A stretch of 33,899 nt of DNA, from NCBI GenBank assembly GCA_017853735.1, contig JAFMJA010000001.1, forward strand, positions 1 to 33,899, read 5' to 3'. The notes beneath the pieces were generated by a model. That model worked only from the letters and a program-made list of their open reading frames with translations, was not told the DNA's origin and ran no database searches. This document shows, piece after piece, positions 23,736 through 32,292 of the stretch. Every line of letters begins with the position of its first letter. Within the stretch, counting starts at the first letter, position 1. Both the position numbers and the translations under genes were made by a program. This stretch comes from Burkholderiaceae bacterium (lineage in GTDB: Bacteria > Pseudomonadota > Gammaproteobacteria > Burkholderiales > Burkholderiaceae_C).

Positions 23736-24758
23736 ATGTTCGATACCACCATCGCCGGCAGCCTGCCCAAACCAGCCTGGCTGGCCGAAACCAACAAGCT
23801 GTGGCCTCAGTGGCAGGCACAGGGCGCAGCGCTGACCCAGGCCAAGAAGGATGCCACCCTCTTATGGATCAAGGAACAGGAAGACGCCGGCCTGGACATC
23901 ATCGGCGATGGCGAACAGTCGCGTCAGCATTTTGTGCATGGCTTTCTGGAGCAGGTCGAAGGCATCGATTTTGAGCACAAGGTCAAGATGGGTATCCGTG
24001 ATAACCGCTATGACGCCATGGTGCCCCAGGTGGTCGCCCCCTTGAGGCTCAAGGGCCGTGTGCACGCCTTGGAAGCGCAATTTTTGCGCGCTCATACCAA
24101 GAAAAAGATCAAGTTCACCCTGCCCGGACCCATGACGATTGTGGACACGGTAGCTGATCGCCACTATGGTGACAAGGTCAAGATGGCCATGGCATTTGCA
24201 GAACTGCTGAACCAGGAAGCCTTGGCCCTGCAGGCTGATGGCGTGGACATCATCCAGTTTGATGAGCCTGCTTTCAATGTCTATATGAAAGAGGCGGCCG
24301 ATTGGGGGGTGAAAGCCCTGGAGCGCGCTGCGCAGGGGTTGACCTGCACCACTGCGGTCCATATTTGCTATGGCTACGGCATCCAGGCCAATGTCGATTG
24401 GAAAAACAACCTTGGGCAGGAGTGGCGTCAATACGAACTGGTGTTTCCTGCGCTTGCCAAAAGCAGTATCCAGCAGGTGAGCCTGGAGTGCTACCACTCC
24501 CATGTGCCCCCAGACCTGATGAAACTGCTAGCTGACAAGGATGTGATGGTGGGTGTGATCGATGTTGCAAGCGATGAAGTGGAAACCGCTGAGCAGGTGG
24601 CCGACACCATCGGCAAGGCCTTGCAATTTGTGCCTAAAAATCGACTCTTTCCCTGCACCAACTGTGGCCTGGCCCCGATGGATCGCGATGTGGCATTAAA
24701 GAAGCTCAAAGCCCTGGCCCAGGGTGCTGCGCTGGCACGTCAGCGGTATGGAAGTTGA
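23736..24758 (+). CDS. Core MetE-type (cobalamin-independent) methionine synthase family protein
   Basis: 340-residue protein equal to the catalytic carboxy-terminal barrel of MetE only. It shows TTIAGSLPKPAWL, DGEQSRQHFVHGFLE, LPGPMTIVDT, VDIIQFDEPAFNVY, and zinc ligands in the order H-x-C (VHICYGYG), E in LECYHSHVP, and C in PCTNCGLAP. The missing amino-terminal half means the long polyglutamyl-folate-binding part is absent. Sequence flavour is that of the core-MetE group known in proteobacteria (MesD-like), some members of which take methyl from a donor other than methyl-folate and work with a DUF1852 protein; no such partner is beside it here. GAGGAAAG precedes ATG 23736. Confidence 0.88.
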   Translation: MFDTTIAGSLPKPAWLAETNKLWPQWQAQGAALTQAKKDATLLWIKEQEDAGLDIIGDGEQSRQHFVHGFLEQVEGIDFEHKVKMGIRDNRYDAMVPQVVAPLRLKGRVHALEAQFLRAHTKKKIKFTLPGPMTIVDTVADRHYGDKVKMAMAFAELLNQEALALQADGVDIIQFDEPAFNVYMKEAADWGVKALERAAQGLTCTTAVHICYGYGIQANVDWKNNLGQEWRQYELVFPALAKSSIQQVSLECYHSHVPPDLMKLLADKDVMVGVIDVASDEVETAEQVADTIGKALQFVPKNRLFPCTNCGLAPMDRDVALKKLKALAQGAALARQRYGS

Positions 24759-24785
24759 TGGCGATTAGGTGAAAACCCTGATCTG

Positions 24786-24794
24786 TGCCATAAT
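24786..24794 (+). promoter_or_regulatory. Extended -10 promoter candidate for the RNA helicase
   Basis: TGCCATAAT matches an extended -10 element (TGn followed by CATAAT, one mismatch from TATAAT); no good -35 box is seen at the proper distance. Transcription would begin near 24801, giving a leader of about 190 nt. Confidence 0.4.
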
Positions 24795-24805
24795 CCACCC
24801 ATGCT

Positions 24806-24970
24806 GCCGGGTTTGAGCCCGGCGGTCATTTTTGTGCATCTCCCCTCTCACACCGGACTTTGAACCTTTGGGTTCGTGAATGGTCCCCGGTGCCGGTCCT
24901 CCCGGTGCAGGCTTTGTTGGATGGTTGATGTTTTTTAACCATTGAGCGAGGCCAACCGCAGATTCTGCGG
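24806..24970 (+). promoter_or_regulatory. Structured 5' leader of the DEAD-box helicase mRNA
   Basis: Four nested or consecutive inverted repeats lie between the candidate promoter and the start codon: GCCGGG/CCCGGC (24806-24823); CACCGG/CCGGTG (24851-24892) enclosing GAACC/GGTTC (24862-24875); ATGGTT/AACCAT (24921-24942) around a T6 run; and CCGCAG/CTGCGG (24956-24970), 22 nt before the start codon. This much pairing in a helicase leader suggests cold or autoregulated control through the mRNA structure. The region contains no credible small gene. Confidence 0.5.
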
Positions 24971-24992
24971 ACCCCCGTATTTAGGTATGACC

Positions 24993-26696
24993 ATGAGCGA
25001 CGCATTTGATGCGGCGGGCGAATTGATGCCTGCCGAACCCATTTCAACCCCTGAAGCCATTGAGCTTGCTGAGACTTCGCCGCGCAACGGCTTTGTCGAA
25101 CTTGGCCTGGCCGCCGAACTGGTACAGGCAGTGGCCGATCTGGGTTACACCCAGCCCACGCCGGTGCAGACTCGCGCCATCCCCCTGGCCTTGCCTGCGG
25201 ATGACAGCGAGCACCACGGCTACAACGACCTGATGGTTTCCAGCCAGACTGGTAGCGGCAAGACTGCGGCATTTTTGTTGCCAGTCCTGCACACCCTGAT
25301 CCGTCAGCAGGCTGAAGCGGTTGCCAAAGAGCGCGCCGACTATGAACTGGCCTGTGCTGAGGCGTCAGCCAAAGGGGTGGCCCCACCCAAGCGCAGCAAG
25401 CGCAAGGACCCCACCAACCCTCGCAATTTCAAAGCGGCTATGCCTGGCGCGCTGGTGCTTTGCCCAACGCGAGAACTGGCGCAGCAGGTGGCCCATGATG
25501 CGATCGAGTTGGTCAAGCACACCCGTGGTTTGCGTATTGCCAATGTGGTGGGCGGCATGCCCTACCCTGTGCAGATTGCCAAGCTGCAGAATGCCAACCT
25601 GGTGGTGGCCACACCAGGACGCTTGCTGGATTTGCAACGTTCAATGCAAATCAAGCTGGATCAGGTTCAGTTTCTGGTGGTGGATGAGGCCGATCGCATG
25701 CTGGATCTGGGCTTCTCGGACGATCTGGCCGAGATCAACCAGCTCACCAGCCAACGCAAGCAGACCATGATGTTTTCCGCCACCTTTGCTCCCCGCATTC
25801 AACAGTTGGGAATGCGTGTGATGCATGACGGCGGATCGGGCGTCCACAAGCTTCAAATTGACAACCCGCAGCTGCAGCACAGCAATATCAAACAGGTGCT
25901 TTTTTGGGCTGACAACCCCCAGCACAAGCGGCAATTGCTCGACCACTGGCTGCGTGATGCCTCGATTGACCAGGCCATCGTGTTTGCCAGCACCCAGATC
26001 GAGTGTGACGGTCTGGCCAATGACCTCCAGCAGGAAGGTTTCTCGGCAGTGGCTCTGCACGGAGCCCTGAGCCAGGGGCTGCGCAACCGGCGCCTGATGG
26101 CTTTGCGCAATGGACAGGTGCAGGTTCTGGTGGCCACCGATGTGGCTGCGCGCGGCCTTGATGTGCCTACCATTACCCATGTGTTCAACTTCGGCCTGCC
26201 GATGAAGGCCGAGGACTATACCCATCGGATTGGTCGTACCGGCCGTGCGGGTCGTGATGGCCTGGCCGTCACCCTGGCTGAGTTTCGCGACCGACGCAAG
26301 ATTTTTGATATCGAAGCCTATACGCGCCACCCTTTCAAAGCCGAGGTGATTCCAGGGCTGGAGCCCAAGCAGCGTGCCGAGACACGGCCCCGCAAGGATT
26401 TTGCTGGGCGCAACGAGCGCCGCACACCCGGCCGTGGCGCTATGAGTGGCAGGAATAGCCATACTGGCGAATATGGGCAGTCGCGTTCATTTGGCGCTCG
26501 CGATGAACGCGGCCGAAACGAACGTGGTGATCGTCAGGACACCCCCCGTCAGGCCAAGCACTTCGACCCGCGCTTTGAGTCTCGCCAGGGCAGCAAGCCC
26601 GCGCGTCCGGCGGCTGCCGCGGGATTTGGGGCGGGTGCTGGCAAGACCTTCGCTCCACGTGGCACTGCGCGCCGACCCTCCCGGCCTGTTCGCTAA
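24993..26696 (+). CDS. DEAD-box ATP-dependent RNA helicase (RhlE type)
   Basis: 567-residue RNA helicase. Motifs in order are Q motif (GYTQPTPVQTRAIP), motif I SSQTGSGKTAAF, Ia PTRELAQQV, Ib TPGRLLDL, II VVDEADRML, III SATF, IV VFASTQ, V ARGLDVP and VI HRIGRTGRAGRDG. An insert of about 45 residues, rich in Lys and Pro (PPKRSKRKDPTN), separates motif I from Ia. The carboxy-terminal 110 or so residues are a low-complexity Arg/Gly tail likely to bind RNA. AGG at 24983-24985 favours ATG 24993; ATG 24987 would add two residues. A strong terminator follows the gene. Confidence 0.93.
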   Translation: MSDAFDAAGELMPAEPISTPEAIELAETSPRNGFVELGLAAELVQAVADLGYTQPTPVQTRAIPLALPADDSEHHGYNDLMVSSQTGSGKTAAFLLPVLHTLIRQQAEAVAKERADYELACAEASAKGVAPPKRSKRKDPTNPRNFKAAMPGALVLCPTRELAQQVAHDAIELVKHTRGLRIANVVGGMPYPVQIAKLQNANLVVATPGRLLDLQRSMQIKLDQVQFLVVDEADRMLDLGFSDDLAEINQLTSQRKQTMMFSATFAPRIQQLGMRVMHDGGSGVHKLQIDNPQLQHSNIKQVLFWADNPQHKRQLLDHWLRDASIDQAIVFASTQIECDGLANDLQQEGFSAVALHGALSQGLRNRRLMALRNGQVQVLVATDVAARGLDVPTITHVFNFGLPMKAEDYTHRIGRTGRAGRDGLAVTLAEFRDRRKIFDIEAYTRHPFKAEVIPGLEPKQRAETRPRKDFAGRNERRTPGRGAMSGRNSHTGEYGQSRSFGARDERGRNERGDRQDTPRQAKHFDPRFESRQGSKPARPAAAAGFGAGAGKTFAPRGTARRPSRPVR

Positions 26697-26714
26697 AGCC
26701 GCGCACACCCTTTC

Positions 26715-26750
26715 AAAGCCCGATGCCTGAAAAGCCATCGGGCTTTCTAC
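26715..26750 (+). terminator. Rho-independent terminator after the RNA helicase gene
   Basis: AAAGCCCGATG at 26715-26725 and CATCGGGCTTT at 26736-26746 form a perfect 11-bp stem with a 10-nt loop, 19 nt after the helicase stop. The A-tract before and T-tract after would let it work in both directions. Confidence 0.85.
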
Positions 26751-26757
26751 TTGGGCT

Positions 26758-26785
26758 TTGAGAGCGCATGGCCTTCCTCCATAAT
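26758..26785 (+). promoter_or_regulatory. Sigma-70 promoter candidate for the TctC/Bug receptor gene
   Basis: TTGAGA (one mismatch to TTGACA), 16-nt spacer and CATAAT (one mismatch to TATAAT), placed between the helicase terminator and the receptor start 35 nt further on. This supports independent transcription. Confidence 0.6.
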
Positions 26786-26819
26786 GCTCGACATAAACAC
26801 TTGAATATGGAGACTGGAA

Positions 26820-27794
26820 ATGACCATGAAACGCAATCTGGCGCGTCTTGCCCTGGTGTGCTGCACCCTGCTGGCCACAGGCAATGCACTGGCCCAAAGC
26901 TTTCCGAGCAAGCCGATGCGAATTGTCGTGACCTTCACCCCAGGAGGCGCGCCAGACATCATCGCCCGCATCCTGGCTGAGCGCTTCACAGCCAGTTGGG
27001 GCCAGCCGGCGGTCGTCGACAACAAGCCCGGCTCGGGCGGCAATATCGGAGCCGATTTTGTGGCCAAGGCAATGCCCGATGGCCACACCCTGGTGGTTGG
27101 CACGGTGGGCACCCATTCCATCAATGGTTCTCTCTACGCCAAGATGCCCTATGACATGGTGAAGGATTTCACGCCAGTCTCCCTGGTGGCCACCACCCCC
27201 AACCTGCTGGTGGTGCACAACGGTGTGCCGGCCAGAAACGTGCAGGAATTGATTGCTTTGGGCAAGAAGGGGGAGAAGATGAGTTTCGCCTCCTCGGGCT
27301 CGGGCACTTCCATTCATGTTTCAGGTGAATTGTTCAAGAGCATGACCGGTATCGACATGACGCACATACCCTATAAGGGGCGCGCCATTGCCATCCCCGA
27401 CCTGCTGGGCGGCCGGGTGACCATGATGTTTGACAACATGCCTTCGAGCCTGCCTTTGGTGCGCGAGGGCAAGCTGCGAGGACTGGCTGTGACCAGCGCC
27501 AAGCGTGCTGCGGCAGCGCCCGATATCCCGACCATTGCGGAGTCTGGCCTGCCAGGTTTCGAAGCAGTGTCCTGGTTTGCGGTATTTGCACCAGCAGGCA
27601 CCCCCAAGCCAGTGGTGGACAAGCTGCAGGCTGAGATCAGTCGTATTTTGAAGACCCCAGAAGTGGCCAAGAAACTGACCGATATTGGCCTGGAGCCTGT
27701 GGGCTCAAGTGCCGAAGAACTGGCCGCTTACCAAAGGGAAGAGATTGTCAAATGGGCCAAGGTGGTCAAGGATTCAGGTGCCAGGGCCGACTGA
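26820..27794 (+). CDS. Bug/TctC-family periplasmic solute receptor
   Basis: 324-residue extracytoplasmic receptor of the tripartite tricarboxylate transporter type. It has a signal peptide (LARLALVCCTLLATGNALAQ) followed by the family hallmark FPSKPMRIVVTFTPGGAPDIIARIL (split), VVDNKPGSGGNIGADFVAKA, VGTVGTHSINGSLYAKMPYD, and the ligand loop FASSGSGTSIHVSGELFK. ATG 26820 has GGAG upstream; ATG 26826 is an alternative. No TctA or TctB membrane partner is in the window, so it is an orphan receptor as is common in Burkholderiales. It lies next to a pseudogene and a catabolic cluster, which may indicate its ligand (aromatic or hydroxy acid), but this is inference. Confidence 0.93.
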   Translation: MTMKRNLARLALVCCTLLATGNALAQSFPSKPMRIVVTFTPGGAPDIIARILAERFTASWGQPAVVDNKPGSGGNIGADFVAKAMPDGHTLVVGTVGTHSINGSLYAKMPYDMVKDFTPVSLVATTPNLLVVHNGVPARNVQELIALGKKGEKMSFASSGSGTSIHVSGELFKSMTGIDMTHIPYKGRAIAIPDLLGGRVTMMFDNMPSSLPLVREGKLRGLAVTSAKRAAAAPDIPTIAESGLPGFEAVSWFAVFAPAGTPKPVVDKLQAEISRILKTPEVAKKLTDIGLEPVGSSAEELAAYQREEIVKWAKVVKDSGARAD

Positions 27795-27820
27795 TGACAG
27801 TTTGAGTCTTTTTTGCGTGC

Positions 27821-28133
27821 GCCAACCTGTCCTTCGATGGCGCTGGGGATCTCTGGTTCACCGCTCAGTTTGACTATGTGTGCAATGTGGCTATCGGTTC
27901 TGGAGCGACAGCAAGGGTCACATCTGGGTCAGCGAGTGGTACAGCGGCAACTTGTTCATGCCGGACCCTGCGGCCCAGAGCCTGCAGAGCTCTTTGACTT
28001 CCGTACACAAAAATTCCAAGCCTACCCAATGCCCAGGGACTCCGCCAATGTGCGCCAGATCCTGGTACGACCCGGTGAGGTCTGGCTGCCAGAAAGTGCC
28101 AACGAACATATCACGTTGATACGCACCCGCTGA
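27821..28133 (+). pseudogene. Decayed beta-propeller lyase (Vgb/streptogramin lyase-like) fragment
   Basis: The 366-nt gap after the receptor gene holds pieces of one protein in three frames. They are ANLSFDGAGDLWFTAQFDY (frame 2, from 27821), then WSDSKGHIWVSEWYSGNLFM (frame 1, from 27901), then ELFDFRTQKFQAYPMPRD and VRQILVRPGEVWLPESANEH (frame 3), ending in a stop at 28131-28133. The repeated GxxWF/IWVSE blades are typical of Vgb-like seven-bladed propellers and the last piece matches their usual end. The 5' blades are missing and at least two frame changes separate the pieces, so it is a deletion-plus-frameshift relic. Confidence 0.7.
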
Positions 28134-28160
28134 ATCCGCTCGCCAGTGCGGAATTGCGCC

Positions 28161-30092
28161 TCACTGATTGGACAGCATGAAGCCGGCAAAGAAGCCCGCC
28201 AGCTCCCGATGGGCATTCAATGGCAAGACATGAGCAATGTATTGGTCAGGTCGGACCAGTACCAGGCAGCCCTGCGTCCGGTCGATGCCACGCAAGTCAA
28301 AAATGTCTGGTTCACTTTTCGGGTCAGCGCAAAAAACTTTTTCGTAGTCGCGCAGCCCATAGCGCCCCTTGCGCGGCAGCAACAGCGCGGGCATGGACTC
28401 AATGGCCAATTCATGGTGCGCTTGCTGGAAGATTGCCCGCAGGTCAAAGACCGAGTCGATATCCTGGCCAGGCGGGGTGTACAGGCGCAGCGGTGAATCG
28501 GCAGACTGCTCCAGAAACTTGCAAAGAGCACCCACACCCTTGCTGTCGTTGCGATGATCGTCAGCGCCGGCAAAGGCATAGAGTCGCCAGCGACCATCGG
28601 CCTTGGCGGCATGGCCTAATTGCACCCGCTTGGCATCGGTGATCCGTATGACCGGCGCCGAATGAAAGCGCATACCCACCAGCAATCCGCTGGCCAGGTG
28701 CTGATGGGTGCTGGGTCCTGTCAGAGAGGAGGGCTGGTATTGGGTGCCCATGCCAGCTGTAAAGCGCAGATGTTTTTCAAAATATTTCTGGAATTCTTTG
28801 GGATCCACACCGCCGCTGCCCTGCTGGTTTTGCGCCGGCTTGTCGCTGATCATCTTGGCCCATTCCCGGTCAAAAGTGATCAGATCGTTGCCCACCGACT
28901 GACGCTCCGCCGAGTAGCTGTGCAGCAGATCAGGCAGGCATTGCCTGCGTAACACTGCAGCCAGCTTCCAACCCAAGTTGAAGCTGTCCTGCATGGAAAA
29001 ATTCATGCCTTGCCCGGCTTTGGGGCTGTGGGTATGGCAGGCATCGCCGGCAATGAACACCCGGGGCTGGCGCGAATGTACTTTTTCCGCAGGGACGTCG
29101 TCGTATTTGTCGCAGATACGGTGGCCAATTTCATAGACCGACCACCAGACCACCTCTTTCACCTCCAGGGTGTAGGGGTGGAAGATGCTCTGAGCAGCAG
29201 CGATCAACCGGTCGACCGTGATCTGGCGCTGGGCCACACGTTCATCTTCGCCAAGCTTGTCCATCTCCACATATAGACGCACCAGGTAGCCGCCCTCGCG
29301 TGGAATGATCAGCAGATTGCCGCCGTTGTTGGACTGGATCGCCACTTTGTAGCGGATGTCCGGAAAATCCGTCACCGCCAGGATGTCCATCACGCCCCAA
29401 GCCTGGTTGGCGGCATCACCTACCAGCTCCAGGCCCATTGATTTACGTACTGCGCTACGGGCACCGTCGCAACCCACCACATAGCGCGCCCTGATCATTT
29501 CCACTTGGCCGTCATGGTGAGTATCGACACGCTCCAGCCGGGCGGTCACAGGATGGTCAGTGGCGCTGGCATCCACCTGCAGATCCAACAACTTGCGCCC
29601 GTAATGCGGGGCGAGCCGGTTAGGTGAGTTGCGCATGAATTCCAGATAAAAATCGTGCACCCGGGCCTGGTTCAGCACCACATGGGGAAATTCTGACAAT
29701 CCATCCTCGGTGTCCTGCACCCGGCCATGGCGCATGATGTTCTGGGGTTGGTTGGGGTCCGGTTTCCAGAAAGTGACCTCATTGATCCAGCAGGATTCAA
29801 GCAGAACCTGGTCGGCAAAATCAAAAGCCTGGAACATTTCCATGGTCCTGCAGGCAATTCCATCGGCTTGACCCAGTTCCAGCGGCCCCTCCTTCACATC
29901 GACAATGACGGTGTGAATATCGGGGAAGGCCGAGAGTTGGGCAGCCAGGGTCAAGCCTGCGGGTCCGCAGCCAACGATCAGCACATCCGCCTGAGCTGGC
30001 AAGTCACCGCTGACTGGCTTGTCTTTCAGCCGCGGTGCGATTTCCCTGAGTTTGGGGTCGCGGCCGAAAAAGCCGTTGAGAAAAAACTGCAC
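28161..30092 (-). CDS. FAD-dependent aromatic hydroxylase (MobA/phenol 2-monooxygenase family)
   Basis: 643-residue flavoprotein of the group A monooxygenases. Seen are the amino-terminal MQFFLNGFF start shared with 3-hydroxybenzoate 4-hydroxylase (MobA), the FAD-binding GxGxxG (VGCGPAGLTLA, G41), EGPLELGQADGIACRTMEMF, the DG motif VVGCDGARSAVRKSMG, the second FAD motif FIAGDACHTHSPKAGQGMNFS, and a thioredoxin-like carboxy-terminal domain. Length matches MobA (about 640). The reaction would be NAD(P)H- and oxygen-dependent hydroxylation of a phenolic acid. It lies 28 nt after the amidase gene. Exact substrate uncertain. Confidence 0.9.
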   Translation of the reverse strand: MQFFLNGFFGRDPKLREIAPRLKDKPVSGDLPAQADVLIVGCGPAGLTLAAQLSAFPDIHTVIVDVKEGPLELGQADGIACRTMEMFQAFDFADQVLLESCWINEVTFWKPDPNQPQNIMRHGRVQDTEDGLSEFPHVVLNQARVHDFYLEFMRNSPNRLAPHYGRKLLDLQVDASATDHPVTARLERVDTHHDGQVEMIRARYVVGCDGARSAVRKSMGLELVGDAANQAWGVMDILAVTDFPDIRYKVAIQSNNGGNLLIIPREGGYLVRLYVEMDKLGEDERVAQRQITVDRLIAAAQSIFHPYTLEVKEVVWWSVYEIGHRICDKYDDVPAEKVHSRQPRVFIAGDACHTHSPKAGQGMNFSMQDSFNLGWKLAAVLRRQCLPDLLHSYSAERQSVGNDLITFDREWAKMISDKPAQNQQGSGGVDPKEFQKYFEKHLRFTAGMGTQYQPSSLTGPSTHQHLASGLLVGMRFHSAPVIRITDAKRVQLGHAAKADGRWRLYAFAGADDHRNDSKGVGALCKFLEQSADSPLRLYTPPGQDIDSVFDLRAIFQQAHHELAIESMPALLLPRKGRYGLRDYEKVFCADPKSEPDIFDLRGIDRTQGCLVLVRPDQYIAHVLPLNAHRELAGFFAGFMLSNQ

Positions 30093-30120
30093 GGATGGGT
30101 TCCCTTGATAAGCTGATTGT

Positions 30121-31596
30121 TCAAAATTGCTGCACTCCGCGCTGCTGATTTTCCTTCAATTCAGGTGGGCGTATGCCCAACAATTCGGGAACCAAGGTTT
30201 CGTAAGTGGCTGCGATGTCCAGCAAGCTGCTTTCCTGGTGGGGTCTGCCAATCAGTTGCAATCCAGCTGGCCAGTGGCCGTTCGGATGGAACCCCGCGGG
30301 CAGGCTCAGGGCGGGCAAGCCAGCCAGGGTGGCATAGATGGTGACTTCCATCCACCGGTGGTAGGTGTCCATCTTGCGGCCTGCAATCGCATGGGGCCAA
30401 CGCTCACGCAATGGAAATGGCCAGACCTGAGTCGCAGGTAGCGCCAGCACATCAAAGCGCTCGAACAGCTTGAGCAGATGGGCATAAAAGGCCGAACGGG
30501 TTTTGCTGGCCTGCATGAATTGACCAATACCCAGGTGCTGGGATTGTTCATATTCCCAAAGGGCTTCAGGCTTGATCAGATCGCTGGCCCCAGGCAAGGC
30601 CAGATAGTCAGCCACCCTGGATCCAATCAAGGCTTGTCGCCAAACCAGCCAGGCGCTCCAGAGCTGCTGGGGATCAAATCCCAGAGGTGCAAGGGTGACT
30701 TCAGCACCGGCTTTAGCCAAATTCTGCAAGGCCAGCTCACAGACCATGAGCAGTCCATCATCCATCGGAAGATAGCCTTCCAGATCAGCTAGCCATGCGA
30801 TGCGTAAGCCGTGCAGGTCTTTGCCGCCAGTCGTGAGGGACCAGTTTTCATCAAAGCTGTTGGCGATCGCCAAGGGTGTGCGCGCATCCGGCCCGGACTG
30901 GATAGCCAGCAGGCGCGCGAGGTCAAGCGCTGTGCGCGCCATCGGGCCTTCGGTGGCGAGCTGGCTGAGCCATACATCACTGGCCGGCCATTGCGGCACC
31001 CGCCCTTGGCTGGGACGTAGACCAAAAACATGGTTCCAGGCTGCTGGATTGCGTAAAGAGCCCATGAAATCGGAGCCATCAGCCACAGGAAGCATTCGTT
31101 GGGCCAGGGCTACTGCAGCGCCGCCACTGGACCCACCCGCCGAGACGGAGGTGTCCCAGGCGTTGGGGGTGGGACCAAATACCTCATTGAAGGTGTGTGA
31201 GCCCAGGCCAAACTCCGGCATATTGGTCTTGCCAATCACAATACCGCCCGCCGCCTTCATTCGAGCCACCATCAACCCGTCCTGTTGGGCGATGGAATTC
31301 CTGAACAGGGCGCTACCGTGGGTAGTGGGAAAACCCAGGGCCAGTACGTTGTCCTTCACCGCCAAAGGCATGCCATGCAGCCAGCCACGGGAATGCCCCT
31401 GGGAGAGCTCCCGGTCGCGCTCCTCGGACTGCAGTAACAAGTCCTGATCGCTAGCCAGGCTGACGATGGCGTTGTAGTGAGGATTCAGGCGGTGGATTCT
31501 TGTGAGATACGCCTGCATCACCTCACGGCAGGAGATCTGGCGACTATGGATCGCCCTGGAGAGCGCATCTGCCGCAAGTGCAGTAATGTCAAGCAT
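30121..31596 (-). CDS. Amidase (amidase signature family)
   Basis: 491-residue amidase-signature hydrolase. The Ser-cisSer-Lys triad can be placed: K81 in LAVKDNV, S156 in AGGSSGG and nucleophile S180 in GSDFMGSLRNPA. Other family segments are GKTNMPEFGLGSHTFN and LPALSLPAGF. It has no signal peptide, so it is cytoplasmic. It lies between a VOC gene (11 nt upstream) and the flavin hydroxylase gene (28 nt downstream), suggesting a pathway in which an aromatic or heterocyclic amide is hydrolysed and the product hydroxylated. It is not GatA: no GatB or GatC is nearby and context is catabolic. Confidence 0.92.
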   Translation of the reverse strand: MLDITALAADALSRAIHSRQISCREVMQAYLTRIHRLNPHYNAIVSLASDQDLLLQSEERDRELSQGHSRGWLHGMPLAVKDNVLALGFPTTHGSALFRNSIAQQDGLMVARMKAAGGIVIGKTNMPEFGLGSHTFNEVFGPTPNAWDTSVSAGGSSGGAAVALAQRMLPVADGSDFMGSLRNPAAWNHVFGLRPSQGRVPQWPASDVWLSQLATEGPMARTALDLARLLAIQSGPDARTPLAIANSFDENWSLTTGGKDLHGLRIAWLADLEGYLPMDDGLLMVCELALQNLAKAGAEVTLAPLGFDPQQLWSAWLVWRQALIGSRVADYLALPGASDLIKPEALWEYEQSQHLGIGQFMQASKTRSAFYAHLLKLFERFDVLALPATQVWPFPLRERWPHAIAGRKMDTYHRWMEVTIYATLAGLPALSLPAGFHPNGHWPAGLQLIGRPHQESSLLDIAATYETLVPELLGIRPPELKENQQRGVQQF

Positions 31597-31607
31597 GAGA
31601 CCTCAAT

Positions 31608-32144
31608 TCAGCGCTCGAATTCCTTTTGGTGCATCCAGACCGCGTGCTTGGGAGCGCGCCGGGTGCGGCTCCATTCTTCGAGCATGTCCCATTTCACCTG
31701 GTCAAGTTTTTGGTACATCTCAGGCGTGCCGGTGTTGACGGCCAATTCCAGCCGATGTCCATTGGGGTCAAAGAAATAGATGCTCCTGAAAATCGTATGG
31801 TCAGTGATGCCCAGGACGGAAATCCCGGCAGCTTCCAGCCTGGCCTTGGATTGCTCCAGCATCTCCAGGTTTTCCAGCTCAAAGGCAATATGTTGAACCC
31901 AGTCCGGTGTGTTTTCATCCCGGCCCATTGCGGGGGCGTTGGGCAGCTCGAAAAAGGCCAACACATTGCCGTTGCCTGCATCAAGAAACACATGCATGTA
32001 GGGGTCGTCCGAATGCGTGGAGGGCACCTGATCCTCGGCAATGGCCAGTAAAAACTTCATGTCCAGATGCTTCACATACCAGTCCACCGTCTGCTTGGCG
32101 TCCTTACAGCGGTAGGCAGCATGGTGGATTCGACACAGTTTCAT
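31608..32144 (-). CDS. VOC family protein (glyoxalase/extradiol dioxygenase fold)
   Basis: 178-residue vicinal-oxygen-chelate protein with two beta-alpha-beta-beta-beta units. Metal ligand candidates are H7/H8 (RIHHAAY), H in WVQHIAFE, and E in GHRLELAV. The FFDPNGHRLELAV block is typical of this fold. ATG 32144 has GAGGGG upstream and matches the family start; an in-frame start at 32246 would add 34 unrelated residues. It is the first gene of the minus-strand VOC-amidase-hydroxylase unit, divergent from the isomerase-like gene. It may be a ring-cleavage dioxygenase or an isomerase/glyoxalase; the sequence alone does not decide. Confidence 0.9.
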   Translation of the reverse strand: MKLCRIHHAAYRCKDAKQTVDWYVKHLDMKFLLAIAEDQVPSTHSDDPYMHVFLDAGNGNVLAFFELPNAPAMGRDENTPDWVQHIAFELENLEMLEQSKARLEAAGISVLGITDHTIFRSIYFFDPNGHRLELAVNTGTPEMYQKLDQVKWDMLEEWSRTRRAPKHAVWMHQKEFER

Positions 32145-32194
32145 GACAAAACCCCTCGTTTCAATAAATCCGGCAGGATAGTGATCAAGCTGAA

Positions 32195-32209
32195 CCGCTG
32201 GCCCAGCGG
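32195..32209. promoter_or_regulatory. Perfect inverted repeat in a divergent promoter region
   Basis: CCGCTG-GCC-CAGCGG lies in the 148-nt gap between the divergent VOC and isomerase-like genes. It could be a regulator site serving both directions or a chance hairpin; no regulator gene is seen in the window. Confidence 0.3.
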
Positions 32210-32292
32210 GTGCTCCCGCACAGACCAAGGACAAGTCTAATCCCAAAGGCCGGGCTAGGATATGTCACCATTACGGCCAGAAGGAGATCGAT

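Noticed and set aside
24829..24833. T5 run after the 24806-24823 hairpin as a terminator for the methionine synthase gene
   Set aside because: The stem is only 6 bp and the T run begins 5 nt after it, beyond the candidate promoter of the next gene; a leader hairpin is more likely.
25641..26462. 273-codon minus-strand open frame opposite the DEAD-box helicase
   Set aside because: Antisense shadow; every helicase motif is on the plus strand and the reverse product has no recognisable domain.
26487..27317. 276-codon minus-strand open frame spanning the helicase tail, terminator and TctC gene
   Set aside because: Crosses two genes, a strong terminator and a promoter on the opposite strand; a chance high-GC frame.
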